A stretch of 47,681 nucleotides of DNA from Bacteroidetes bacterium ADurb.Bin008 (GTDB lineage Bacteria; Bacteroidota; Bacteroidia; Bacteroidales; Tenuifilaceae), in contig MWFE01000056.1 of assembly GCA_002071445.1 (NCBI GenBank), positions 1 through 47,681 of the forward strand, in the 5' to 3' direction. The position numbers and the translations under genes were made by a program. Shown piece after piece: positions 35,052 through 43,866 of this stretch; within the stretch, counting starts at the first letter, position 1, and each line of letters opens with the position of its first letter. The notes beneath the pieces are model-generated. The model saw nothing but the letters and a program-made list of their open reading frames with translations, had not been told where the DNA came from and made no database searches.

Positions 35052-36944
35052 TTAGAATTTGAAGTATGAAATTAAATCCTTAAGTCCGCTGGCCTGTATT
35101 TTCATTTCCTCAGCACTCGATGCTAATTCCTCTGATACCGAGGCGTTTTGTTGCGTAATGCTACTGAACTGTTGAACTGAAATATTCACTTGGTCCACTC
35201 CGGTATTCTGCTCCCTGCTGGCTGCTGCAATTTCTTGTATAAGTGAATTGGTATTTTGAATATGTGGAATAATCTCATTTAGGAGTTTGGTAGATTCTTC
35301 TGTAAGGGTTACACTGCTCATGGCTATTTGGTTTATTTCCTCGGCTGCCACCTTGCTGCGTTCAGCCAACTTGCGAACCTCTCCAGCTACCACAGCGAAT
35401 CCTTTACCATGTTCCCCGGCACGTGCAGCCTCTACAGCTGCATTTAGAGCAAGGATATTGGTTTGAAAAGCTATGTCATTGATAATACTAACCTTGGCAG
35501 CAATTGTTTTGATAGAATCAACACTTTGCTCCGATGCCTCTTTCACCCGCAACGCATTAATTGCAAGGGATTCGGTTAGTTTTGTGGTTTCTGAAGCGTT
35601 TTGCGAGTTCTGCTCAATATTGCTAACTATTTCTTCCATGGTTGATGACACCTCTTCCGACGAACTGGCCAATTCATTGGAACCCTGAGATAATCTTTGT
35701 GAAACTGAGTTAATTTCATCGCTGGTGTTCACCATGTTACCAATGGTTTGTTGCAACTGCTCGACAATATTGCGTAATTTGTCATTCATAATCTTTAGCG
35801 ATTTCTGGAGATGGCCCAATTCATCCTTTCTTTTGGAGTAATAAACTTTCTCTAAATTTCCATTGGCAACAGCTTTGGCCTGCTCCACTGCTTGAAATAT
35901 GGGCTTGACAATACCATTGGCCTGGGTATAGATGAGGATACTCATAATTACAAGGCCTATCAACCCCAATAGTAATCCTCTTGACATCAAAGCGTTGGCG
36001 CTCATAAGCACCTCAGATTTAGGAATTATAATGCAAAGGGACCAAGGGGTGGTTGAATTGCCTATTTGAATGGGCGATAGGGTGAGAAAGAACTCGTTTT
36101 TATCTTTTTTTGACAACACGCTACCCTGAAATTTTTCTCCATTTTTTATGGATGCAAGCATTTCATTGTTGGCAAAATCGAAAACATCAATAAACAATTG
36201 CTCAAGCATCTGCTTATCTTTATGTGCAGCAATAACCCCTTCATTGGAAAGCAGAATTCCATAACCGGAATTATATAGTTTTATATTTCCAATAATATCT
36301 GAAAGGGATCTTAAATCAACGTCCGCACCCATCACACCCAGTGTTTTTCCATTTTCAATGATGGGTGTAACAATACTAGTTTCAAAAAAATGAGGTCCTT
36401 CCTCTCCCGAATAGGAATAGAAATAGGGTTCGTTTATCACATCACGTTGTGTGCCCGCAGCCAGTTTATAATAGTCCTCATCGTACTCCTCAATCGAAGT
36501 CTGCTCTATTGCATTCCGATTACCATCTCTATACGTTGAGTAGTTGAATCGCCCCTCTTCATCGTAAGGAAATACTCCTTCGTACTCCTTGTCGTTCCCG
36601 TCAAGAGCATTTGGCTCCCACATTGAATACACACATAGCAAACCCTTGTTCTTTTCGAAAGCTATGTTGATAAGATCATCGTAATACTTTCGATTCTTAT
36701 TGCCCTGTTTTCTGAGTGCATTGAATGCATTAACAAGGTTCTTAGTTACTTCCAGGGGATGTTCCAAATACTTTTGCATCTGCAAAACCATTTCGTTAGA
36801 TTTGCTGTTGCTAAGTTCAATTGCATAATCCACCGAGTTTTGCCTATTAAAATAAGAAATAAGTAAAATGGTAGCGCTAAAAACTAGAGCACTCATGCCT
36901 AAAACTAACACCAACATCCTTGTTTTTAAACTTTTCCATTCCAT
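35052..36944 (-). CDS. Methyl-accepting chemotaxis protein with dCache sensor
   Basis: A 630-residue transmembrane receptor. The N-terminal helix (about 9-32) and a second helix (about 322-343) bracket an extracytoplasmic dCache_1 ligand-binding domain (about 35-318) containing [23 protein letters not shown] and [21 protein letters not shown] segment follows (about 344-396), then the signalling domain with the highly conserved hairpin tip [43 protein letters not shown], which binds CheA and CheW. No che or flagellar gene lies in the window. It is cotranscribed with the outer-membrane protein gene downstream and sits between the two parts of the Trs-type gene set. Confidence 0.95.
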   Translation of the reverse strand: MEWKSLKTRMLVLVLGMSALVFSATILLISYFNRQNSVDYAIELSNSKSNEMVLQMQKYLEHPLEVTKNLVNAFNALRKQGNKNRKYYDDLINIAFEKNKGLLCVYSMWEPNALDGNDKEYEGVFPYDEEGRFNYSTYRDGNRNAIEQTSIEEYDEDYYKLAAGTQRDVINEPYFYSYSGEEGPHFFETSIVTPIIENGKTLGVMGADVDLRSLSDIIGNIKLYNSGYGILLSNEGVIAAHKDKQMLEQLFIDVFDFANNEMLASIKNGEKFQGSVLSKKDKNEFFLTLSPIQIGNSTTPWSLCIIIPKSEVLMSANALMSRGLLLGLIGLVIMSILIYTQANGIVKPIFQAVEQAKAVANGNLEKVYYSKRKDELGHLQKSLKIMNDKLRNIVEQLQQTIGNMVNTSDEINSVSQRLSQGSNELASSSEEVSSTMEEIVSNIEQNSQNASETTKLTESLAINALRVKEASEQSVDSIKTIAAKVSIINDIAFQTNILALNAAVEAARAGEHGKGFAVVAGEVRKLAERSKVAAEEINQIAMSSVTLTEESTKLLNEIIPHIQNTNSLIQEIAAASREQNTGVDQVNISVQQFSSITQQNASVSEELASSAEEMKIQASGLKDLISYFKF

Positions 36945-37427
36945 GACAATATAGGTTTAAGAGTTTATACTATTCCCTTTAACATGGGATGAGTTCTATT
37001 TACTTATGCAATTTAATAAAAGATTTTAAGTGGGAAATACACAATGATTAAATTAACTATAAGGCAGTAAATAATCATATAAAACTTTTAAGCAACTTGA
37101 CTCTTGTACTGATATGATTTATTTTATAGGGCATAAACCAAACATGATATCACTATATCCTAATTAGGACCCTCTTAATAAGTCGTATCGTTCTGATATT
37201 CTGCTACCTATACTGTTTTTTCTTGCATAAAACTGATAAAAAGATTTCATTGTTCAGTTCCCGATTCCGTGAAGTCGGGATTCGGAGCAGTATCCATAGC
37301 GTAATCGTACTCTTTTATCTACACAACAATTTATTAGTAGAAGTTGTCGATTTGATTAACAAACCCAAGTAAAAAAAATGTTAGTTTTGTATAGAGAATA
37401 AAAAAATATTAAAGGGGTTAAAACATA
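36945..37427. other. Intergenic region with a hairpin and a weak promoter
   Basis: 483 nt, strongly AT-rich. It contains a TCCCGA/TCGGGA hairpin (37259-37264 and 37275-37280, 10-nt loop) in a locally GC-rich patch, and a -7 element TAGTTTTG (37382-37389), 38 nt before the RhuM-like start with a TTTG at 37351-37354 that is further than normal. No ORF is seen. Confidence 0.4.
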
Positions 37428-38267
37428 ATGAGAGACGAGATTATTGTATATCAACCAGATGATCTATCGGTAAGTATAGAAGTTAGAATTGAAGAAGATA
37501 CTGTTTGGTTGACACAAGCCCAGATGTCGGATTTATTTCAAACAACAAGAAACAATATCACCCTGCATATTTCAAACATTTTCAAGGAAAAGGAGCTTGA
37601 TAAAATTTCAGTTTGTAAGGAATCCTTACTAACTGCTGCTGATGGAAAAAAGTATAAAACCAAGATTTACAATTTAGATGTAATTATTTCAGTTGGTTAT
37701 CGTGTAAAATCAGTTCGGGGAACTCAATTCAGAATATGGGCCAATAAAGTGCTCAAAGATTATTTACTTAAGGGATATGCGGTGAATCAACGTTTTGAAA
37801 AAATTGAGAGGGATGTCAATTACCTTAAGAATAAAGTTGATGAATTTGATTTCCAGATTAGAACAAGTTTGCCTCCTAATGAAGGAATATTTTTCGATGG
37901 ACAAGTTTTTGATGCATATTTTTTTGTGAGTAACTTGGTAAAATCAGCCACAAAAAGTATTATTCTAATTGATAACTATATCGATGAAAGCGTTCTTGAA
38001 ATGTTCTCGAAAAGGGAAAAAAAAGTGAGCGCAACAATTTTTACATCCAACCTCACTAAACAACTGCAATTAGATTTAAAAAAATTTAACGAGCAATACC
38101 CGCCCATACAAATTAAGTCATTTGACAAATCACACGACAGATTTTTAATAATTGATGAGGAATCAGTATATCACATAGGAGCATCATTGAAAGATTTGGG
38201 GAAGAAATGGTTTGCGTTTTCAAAAATTAAATTAGACCCCCGTGTTTTAACCTCGAAACTTATGTGA
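37428..38267 (+). CDS. RhuM-like protein with PLD-like C-terminal domain
   Basis: A 279-residue protein. Residues 1-125 match the RhuM N-terminal region (VWLTQAQMSDLFQTTRNNITLHI, LTAADGKKYKTKIYNLDVIISVGYRV, GTQFRIWANKVLKDYLLKGYAVN). This part is clearly paralogous to the second RhuM at 43867-44904. The C-terminal part (about 150-279) instead looks like a phospholipase-D-type fold with a single degenerate motif, HDRFLIID at 236-243, then VYHIGASLKDLGKKW. RhuM-type proteins were first annotated as virulence-associated, but are found in defence and mobile regions; their activity is not established. It is AT-rich relative to the genes that follow and stands alone. Confidence 0.8.
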   Translation: MRDEIIVYQPDDLSVSIEVRIEEDTVWLTQAQMSDLFQTTRNNITLHISNIFKEKELDKISVCKESLLTAADGKKYKTKIYNLDVIISVGYRVKSVRGTQFRIWANKVLKDYLLKGYAVNQRFEKIERDVNYLKNKVDEFDFQIRTSLPPNEGIFFDGQVFDAYFFVSNLVKSATKSIILIDNYIDESVLEMFSKREKKVSATIFTSNLTKQLQLDLKKFNEQYPPIQIKSFDKSHDRFLIIDEESVYHIGASLKDLGKKWFAFSKIKLDPRVLTSKLM

Positions 38268-38360
38268 CTTGCAATTTATGCTCCGCGAAAAAGCATTTGT
38301 ATTTATCAAATTGTTAATACTTTGCCTCCATACCTAGAAGATTCTGGTTTTGGTATTTTG

Positions 38361-38440
38361 TGTTCATAGCGGTTTATAAACCTCAGAACTCTGTGGTTAA
38401 AAAAAATATTTTCTCACATATTTAACCACATGTTCATAGC
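38361..38440. repeat. 60-bp palindromic insert flanked by 10-bp direct repeats
   Basis: TGTTCATAGC occurs at 38361-38370 and again at 38431-38440. Between them TGTGGTTAAA (38392-38401) and TTTAACCACA (38421-38430) form a perfect 10-bp inverted pair. The sequence CTCTGTGGTTAAA is related to the element at 2768-2803. Confidence 0.7.
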
Positions 38441-38481
38441 TAAAGATGATTTTTGAAGCTTTTTTTCTAGCCCTAAGATGT

Positions 38482-38489
38482 TATTTTTG
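38482..38489 (+). promoter_or_regulatory. -7 element upstream of the Trs-type operon
   Basis: TATTTTTG matches TAnnTTTG, 90 nt before the ATG at 38580. A TTTG at 38452-38455 is 26 nt upstream rather than the usual 20. Confidence 0.4.
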
Positions 38490-38579
38490 CAATGAAGAGA
38501 TGGGCAGCGATGTGCCAATGGATTTGAAGGGCGGTGTATATCCATATTTTCATGTTGAATGGATTAAATCGATAGCAAA

Positions 38580-40802
38580 ATGGCTTTTCTACACGACCTG
38601 GTAAAGGATTGCATTCAGTTTGAGCAGGCATTCTGCACTGCCAAATGCCCATTCAACCTCGATGTACGTGATTTTATAGGCAAAATTCAGCAGGGACGTT
38701 TCAACGTGGCGTACAAAACCTACCAGTACACCGTGGGCTTTCCGGGTATAGTGTCGGCCTTGTGCCACCAACCCTGCCGCGAGGTGTGCCCAATGGCTGA
38801 TAATGGCGGAGCCATTTCGGTACGAAAGTTAGAGGCCGCATCCATCAGCTATGCCCGTACCCGCGAGCCCGACCAGTACAACATGCCCACAAAACCACAG
38901 CGCATAGCCATTGTGGGCGGCGGAATAAGCGGGCTGGCCTGCGCTCTGCGGCTATCCACCAAGAAGTACAACGTTACCCTGTTTGAGAAATCCGACCGCA
39001 TTGGCGGGCATCTTCACGGTTTGATGGATTCAGAAACTCTGTTGGAGGATATCGCACTACAATTCAAAAATGAAGACTATAATCTTCAGCTGAATACTGA
39101 AATTCAGGATATTGCCACTCTACCATTCGATGCGGTATATGTGGCCACAGGCAAAGATGGCAATCGCTTTGGGCTGTCGCTAACCGATGAGGGACCCTAC
39201 TCAACCGATCGCAACGGGGTATTTATGGGCGGTTCGCTTACGGGTGCCAACACCATGGAGGCCATAGCGCAGGGTCTCAACGTGAGCAGCGCCATTGAGG
39301 GATACCTGAAAACGGGGCAGATGAACCACACCGAGCCACTCCTGCACCAAACCCAGCTCACCTACGATGCCATTCGCATGATACCTGCTCCCGCGGTTGC
39401 TCCCGCCAACGGTGTTTCGTTTACCAGGGAGGAGGCGCTAGCCGAGGCCAAGCGATGCCTTAGGTGCACCTGCGACGCCTGCGTGTACTACTCACCCCTG
39501 ATGAACCACTTCCAAAAATTTCCACGGAAGATTACTGAGGATGTGGAGATTAGTATCAATCCCAGCTCGTTGGATGGCGAGGCCACCGTGGCCACCCGGT
39601 TAATAGCCATGTGCAATCACTGCGGGCTATGCAAAGAAGTGTGTCCCAAGGATATAGATGTAGGTGAGTTCCTGCTCCAAAGCCACCATACCATGCGCGA
39701 GAAGGGCAAAATGCCGTGGGCATTCCACGAGTTTTACCTTAGGGATATGGAGTTTGCTAATAGTAGTGCGGGGCTAACGCGGATGCCCAACGGGCATGAT
39801 ACCTGTGGGTATCTTTTCTTCCCCGGATGCCAAATGGGTGCCTCCGACCCCCGAATGGTGATGGAGAGCTACAGATTTCTGCTAAAGACACACCCTGACA
39901 CGGCGCTAATGCTGGGTTGTTGCGGAGCACCCGCCGACTGGGCTGGCAACGAACCCATACACAGCGAGGTGATTGATAGGATTAGGAGCGACTGGAAGCG
40001 GCTGGGCGAGCCCACAGCCATACTGGCATGCACCATGTGCAAGCAGATGTTTCAACGCTACCTGCCCGAGATTAAAACCGAATTTATATACACCCTGCTT
40101 GAGCAGGATGGCTATACGCCCAAAGGTAACAGCAATGTTGCCGCTTCCATATTCGACCCCTGCGCAGCCCGCCACGAGGAGCAGTTGCAAACCCACGTGC
40201 GCAGCATAGCGCAAAGGGCTGGGTACAGCCTGGAACCTCTCCCCATGGAGCGCAGGCTGGCCGAATGTTGCAGCTATGGGGGGCAGATTGGCGTGGCACA
40301 CCCGCCCTACACCAGGCAGATAGTGGAGCGCAGGATAGGCCAAAGCGAAAACCCTTACATAGCCTACTGCACCAACTGCCGCGATATATTTGCCAAGGCG
40401 GGCAAGGAGACGGTGCATATTCTCGATATCGTATTTGGGTTGGAGAGACGACCCCAACCCACCGTATCGGAGAGGCAGCACAATCGTTTGATACTCAAGA
40501 AGCAAGTACTTAAGGAATTTTGGAATGAGGATATGGACATGGAAAAAGAGAAGATAAAACTGAGCGTATCGCCCGGGCTTAAAGAGAAGTTGGATAGGGA
40601 CCTGATACTGGAAACCGACCTGATGACCGTGATTAGCCACTGTGAGAGCACGGGCAGCAAGCTATTCGACCCCGAAAAGGGAACATTCACGGGTCACCTG
40701 CAGGTGGGCAATATGACCTTTTGGGTGGAGTATCGTGCTACGGGAAACAATGAATTTGAATTGGTGAACAGCTACAGCCACCGCATGAAAATTGAGGACT
40801 AA
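38580..40802 (+). CDS. FAD/Fe-S oxidoreductase with HdrB-like CCG domains (DVU_1558-like)
   Basis: A 740-residue multidomain electron-transfer enzyme. Residues 1-95 resemble the GltD-type [4Fe-4S] domain (Cys11, Cys19, Cys23, Cys62, Cys66, Cys70). A Rossmann FAD/NAD(P) region follows with GGGISG at 113-118 and VYVATGKDG at 187-194. CLRCTCDAC (293-301) and CNHCGLCKEVC (345-355) are further cluster sites. Two CCG domains (about 405-620) have GCCGAP, ACTMCKQ, ECCSYGG and YCTNCRD, as in heterodisulfide reductase subunit B. The last about 100 residues are unassigned. It likely passes electrons between NAD(P)H and an Fe-S or disulfide partner. From memory this matches the 'pyridine nucleotide-disulfide oxidoreductase/dicluster-binding' member of the DVU_1551-1559 cluster. 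First gene of a four-gene run. Confidence 0.85.
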   Translation: MAFLHDLVKDCIQFEQAFCTAKCPFNLDVRDFIGKIQQGRFNVAYKTYQYTVGFPGIVSALCHQPCREVCPMADNGGAISVRKLEAASISYARTREPDQYNMPTKPQRIAIVGGGISGLACALRLSTKKYNVTLFEKSDRIGGHLHGLMDSETLLEDIALQFKNEDYNLQLNTEIQDIATLPFDAVYVATGKDGNRFGLSLTDEGPYSTDRNGVFMGGSLTGANTMEAIAQGLNVSSAIEGYLKTGQMNHTEPLLHQTQLTYDAIRMIPAPAVAPANGVSFTREEALAEAKRCLRCTCDACVYYSPLMNHFQKFPRKITEDVEISINPSSLDGEATVATRLIAMCNHCGLCKEVCPKDIDVGEFLLQSHHTMREKGKMPWAFHEFYLRDMEFANSSAGLTRMPNGHDTCGYLFFPGCQMGASDPRMVMESYRFLLKTHPDTALMLGCCGAPADWAGNEPIHSEVIDRIRSDWKRLGEPTAILACTMCKQMFQRYLPEIKTEFIYTLLEQDGYTPKGNSNVAASIFDPCAARHEEQLQTHVRSIAQRAGYSLEPLPMERRLAECCSYGGQIGVAHPPYTRQIVERRIGQSENPYIAYCTNCRDIFAKAGKETVHILDIVFGLERRPQPTVSERQHNRLILKKQVLKEFWNEDMDMEKEKIKLSVSPGLKEKLDRDLILETDLMTVISHCESTGSKLFDPEKGTFTGHLQVGNMTFWVEYRATGNNEFELVNSYSHRMKIED

Positions 40803-40806
40803 TATC

Positions 40807-41004
40807 ATGGAGAAGCAGGAAAAAAAACTGATTTGCCATAAGTGCAACGAGGAGTTGGTGCTGCAGCGTACCGATTTCACCTATCTTGGACACGCTTTTT
40901 TTACCGACCTGCCCCGATGCCCCAAATGCGGACAGGTATTCATATCGGAGGAATTGGTAAGGGGCCGTATTTCCGATGTGGAAACGCAGCTGGAGGATAA
41001 ATAG
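40807..41004 (+). CDS. Small double-CxxC protein (DVU_1557 family redox protein)
   Basis: A 65-residue protein starting at ATG 40807, 4 nt after the preceding stop (a longer frame begins at 40792 inside that gene). It carries two CxxC pairs, Cys10/Cys13 (CHKC) and Cys38/Cys41 (CPKC), with a hydrophobic strand between them (FTYLGHAFFTDLPR). This looks like a zinc-ribbon or rubredoxin-like fold. The neighbours on both sides and the sequence agree with the DVU_1557 family, as I recall it. It could deliver electrons or a substrate to the radical SAM enzyme that follows 11 nt downstream. Confidence 0.8.
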   Translation: MEKQEKKLICHKCNEELVLQRTDFTYLGHAFFTDLPRCPKCGQVFISEELVRGRISDVETQLEDK

Positions 41005-41015
41005 CCAATCACATC

Positions 41016-43013
41016 ATGGGAAAACCCTACCATACATCGGGCTGCATGGTATGCGGCAAGGAGTTGATTGCCAATGCCAATACTGAAGAGATATCGTGCT
41101 ACTACTGTGGACAACCCTTCAAGTCAAGTGTGTATTGCACTGATCGTCATTATGTTTGTGATATCTGCCACAGTTCCACGGGCCTAGAAATAATGAGAAG
41201 GGTATGCGCCGGCAGCACCGAAACCGATGCCACGGCCCTTATGCAGGCCATTCGCTCACACCCCTCGTTTCCCATGCATGGGCCCGAGCACCACTCGCTG
41301 GTACCCGCAGTGATACTGACTGCACTTCGGAACAATGGATATAATATTTCGCAGCAGCAGATAGATACGGCCATTGAGCGAGGCAAAACAGTGATTGGCG
41401 GGGCATGCGGATTTATGGGTGCCTGCGGCACCGGTGTGGGGGCGGGTATTGCCCTATCCATACTTATGGAGAGCAACCCCTACCATGCCGAGAAACGGCA
41501 AAAGGTGATGCAGGCTACCTCGAGAGTGCTGGATGAAATAGGGAAATACACGGCAGCCCGCTGTTGCCAGCGAGATTCGTGGATTGCCCTTAGTGCAATA
41601 GCAAATATCATAAGGGAGGAGTTGGGGATAGCCCTGCCCGTTGGGAAGATTGAATGCCAGCAGTTTGCCAAGAATAAGGAGTGTATTTACCACCAGTGCC
41701 CCCTTTGGGGCGACAATGCTCTGCCCGAACGCCACGATTTTGAAACATGGAGCGTATGTCCCCAATGCCTAAAGAGAATACCTGCACGGCGGGTAAAGGT
41801 GGGCAAGGAGGTGTTCCTGCGCAAGGAGTGCCCCCAGCACGGCGCATTTGAAACCATTATTTGGCGTGGCCACTACGATATGGATGAGTGGATTGGTGCT
41901 CACAATATCCCATTTACCAGCGAACCTCCCTGCCCCGATGAGTGCGGACTATGCGCCGAGCACCTGCAGCAGACCTGCTGCGTGCTGCTAAACGTAACCG
42001 ACAACTGCAACCTTGGCTGCAGTTTCTGCCTTGCTAATCAGCATAATGGCACGGCCGACCCCTCCCTTGAAACCATACGCGGGTGGCTTTCCGATGCCAT
42101 TGTGAAGGGCAAAACCCTTGTGCAGCTCAGCGGTGGCGAACCCACCACCCGCAACGACCTACCTGCCATAGTGCGCATGGCCAAGGAGTTGGGTGCCAAG
42201 TATGTGCAGCTCAATACCAATGGCATAAGGCTGGCCGAGGATGTGGACTACGTGAGGGAACTTGCCGACGCAGGGCTATCGTTCGTTTTTATGCAGTTCG
42301 ATGGCACCAACGACGATATACACCAAGCACTTAGAGGACGACCACTTCTTGAATTGAAGCAGCGTGCCATTGAGCATTGTGCCCGGTTCAACTTGGGTGT
42401 AACCTTGGTGCCCACGCTGGTGCGCGGTGTGAATATTGACAATATAGGTGAAATAGTGCGGTTTGCCGTTGGTCAGTCACCATGGGTGCGGGGTATTCAC
42501 TTCCAACCCGTAAGTTACTTTGGGAGGATGCCGCAGCTACCCACCAACAGCGAGCGCTTTACGCTGGACGAGCTGGTTTACGAAATTGATAGGCAAACCC
42601 ATGGCTCTGTAAGCGCCAACAGTCTGCTACCCTCATGCTGCGACCACCCGCTGTGCGGTTTCCACGGCGACTTTGTGGTGGACTACCAGGGGGGGCTCTA
42701 CCCCCTATCCAAGCGGGAGCATGCCTCGGCTTGCTGTTGCGATCCCGCTGCCGCCGAGAAGAATAGGGAGTTTGTGGCCCGTCGATGGCTCCGTCACGAC
42801 CAAACCACCAACGCTGCGGGTGAGCAGGAGGGGAACCTTCAGGATATGGAGCACTTCCTCAACCGGGTGAAATCGCATGGCTTCACCATTACCTCCATGG
42901 CATTTCAGGATGCCGGCAATATCGACTTTGCTCGCCTACGGCAGTGCAGTTTCCATGTGTACGACCGGGGTAAACTGGTACCATTCTGCGCACACTACCT
43001 TACGCAGTGGTAA
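41016..43013 (+). CDS. DUF5714-radical SAM fusion, TrsS-like (Tes/MJ0619-related)
   Basis: A 665-residue fusion. Residues 1-65 are Cys-rich zinc-ribbon sequence (Cys10, 13, 28, 31, 41, 48, 51, 64). Residues about 66-235 are a DUF5714 region with GGACGFMGACGTGVGAGIAL (Cys131, Cys137) and further Cys, loosely echoing the C-GCAxxG-C-C proteins. From about 245 there is a CPxC...KECPQHG segment and EPPCPDECGLC, then the radical SAM motif Cys331-Cys335-Cys338 (CNLGCSFC), LSGGEPTTR and many later Cys. That order is that of the Tes tetraether synthase/MJ0619 group, which join lipids or modify a pterin. From memory NCBI names this cluster member TrsS, sometimes a selenoprotein; here it is Cys only. 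Product unknown. Confidence 0.82.
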   Translation: MGKPYHTSGCMVCGKELIANANTEEISCYYCGQPFKSSVYCTDRHYVCDICHSSTGLEIMRRVCAGSTETDATALMQAIRSHPSFPMHGPEHHSLVPAVILTALRNNGYNISQQQIDTAIERGKTVIGGACGFMGACGTGVGAGIALSILMESNPYHAEKRQKVMQATSRVLDEIGKYTAARCCQRDSWIALSAIANIIREELGIALPVGKIECQQFAKNKECIYHQCPLWGDNALPERHDFETWSVCPQCLKRIPARRVKVGKEVFLRKECPQHGAFETIIWRGHYDMDEWIGAHNIPFTSEPPCPDECGLCAEHLQQTCCVLLNVTDNCNLGCSFCLANQHNGTADPSLETIRGWLSDAIVKGKTLVQLSGGEPTTRNDLPAIVRMAKELGAKYVQLNTNGIRLAEDVDYVRELADAGLSFVFMQFDGTNDDIHQALRGRPLLELKQRAIEHCARFNLGVTLVPTLVRGVNIDNIGEIVRFAVGQSPWVRGIHFQPVSYFGRMPQLPTNSERFTLDELVYEIDRQTHGSVSANSLLPSCCDHPLCGFHGDFVVDYQGGLYPLSKREHASACCCDPAAAEKNREFVARRWLRHDQTTNAAGEQEGNLQDMEHFLNRVKSHGFTITSMAFQDAGNIDFARLRQCSFHVYDRGKLVPFCAHYLTQW

Positions 43014-43016
43014 TAT

Positions 43017-43076
43017 TTGTTGATTATACTTGTGTTTCCGATTGATATTTGCATTTTTGTTGATTGTAATCAACAA
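43017..43076. promoter_or_regulatory. TTGTTGATT dyad upstream of the methyltransferase gene
   Basis: TTGTTGATT occurs at 43017-43025 and 43057-43065, the second immediately followed (after GT) by its complement AATCAACAA at 43068-43076. It may be an operator or a weak attenuator in the 116-nt gap between the radical SAM and methyltransferase genes. Confidence 0.45.
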
Positions 43077-43129
43077 ATAACTTATCGTTTACAAAAAGAA
43101 ATACCTTCATTAAGTAGCCAATATACACC

Positions 43130-43753
43130 ATGCACCCAAACCAACCACAATGCACGCTTCGCCGGCCCGGGGGTTTTGAACTAACCCAACGGGCCATTGA
43201 ACTGTGTGGTTTTGGAAGGGGGGCTACCATTCTCGATATTGGCTGCGGCTCGGGGGCTACGGTTAACTATCTACGCAGCGAATACGCATTTAATGCCTAC
43301 GGCATAGATACCGAACCGCAGGGCGAGAGCGAGTATATACAATCAGCACCCGCACAGCATATCCCATTTGCATCGCACACCATGGATAGCGTGATTATGG
43401 AGTGTAGCCTATCGCTTATGGATAGCCGCCCTGCGGTGCTGGCCGAATGCCACCGTGTGCTAAAGCAGGGCGGGCAACTGATAATAACCGATATGTATGC
43501 CCGTGGCGAGCCCGCCACGCTGAGCGGTCCGCTGGGAAGCCTCGATAGCAGGGATATGCTTATGGAACTTGTTGAAAATAGCGGCTTTAGCGTTACTCAC
43601 TTTGAAGACCACACCCACCATCTGAAGACCCTGTGGGGGCAGATGATACTGGATAGGGGTGCGGAAGCATTTTACAGCTACCTGGGCACCACACCCCAGC
43701 AGATGAAGCGTATAAAGTGCGGGTATTTCCTGTTGATTGCGGTGAGGGAATAG
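43130..43753 (+). CDS. Class I SAM-dependent methyltransferase (TrsM / DVU_1556-like)
   Basis: A 207-residue Rossmann-fold methyltransferase. Motif I is LDIGCGSG at 35-42, with YGIDTEP as the motif II acidic residue, IPFASHTMDSVIMECSLSLM as motif IV, and LKQGGQLIITDMYARGEP after it. The first residues (MHPNQPQCTLRRPGGFELTQRAIELCGF) fit the DVU_1556 family, as I recall it. The acceptor molecule is unknown. It is separated from the radical SAM gene by 116 nt containing a dyad, and a RhuM gene on the opposite strand follows, 113 nt away. Confidence 0.88.
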   Translation: MHPNQPQCTLRRPGGFELTQRAIELCGFGRGATILDIGCGSGATVNYLRSEYAFNAYGIDTEPQGESEYIQSAPAQHIPFASHTMDSVIMECSLSLMDSRPAVLAECHRVLKQGGQLIITDMYARGEPATLSGPLGSLDSRDMLMELVENSGFSVTHFEDHTHHLKTLWGQMILDRGAEAFYSYLGTTPQQMKRIKCGYFLLIAVRE

Positions 43754-43866
43754 CAATTATCCAAACGCTTCCATGTGGCTTCCCCTGCAATAGCCCTTTG
43801 ATACTCCCATCTTGGTTTTGGAATATTTGGATATCGCTGGGCATACTGGGCTATTTTATTCGGTTC

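Larger units (their letters stand above)
38268..38579. other. Intergenic region before the Trs-type operon
   Basis: 312 nt. It holds the repeat structure at 38361-38440 and a -7 element (38482-38489), both listed separately. A 52-codon open frame (38446-38604, on +) ends inside the next gene and is treated as unproven. Confidence 0.5.

Noticed and set aside
40792..40806. Longer start for the 65-residue CxxC protein
   Set aside because: It overlaps the preceding stop codon region; the ATG at 40807 starts a clean family-like sequence.
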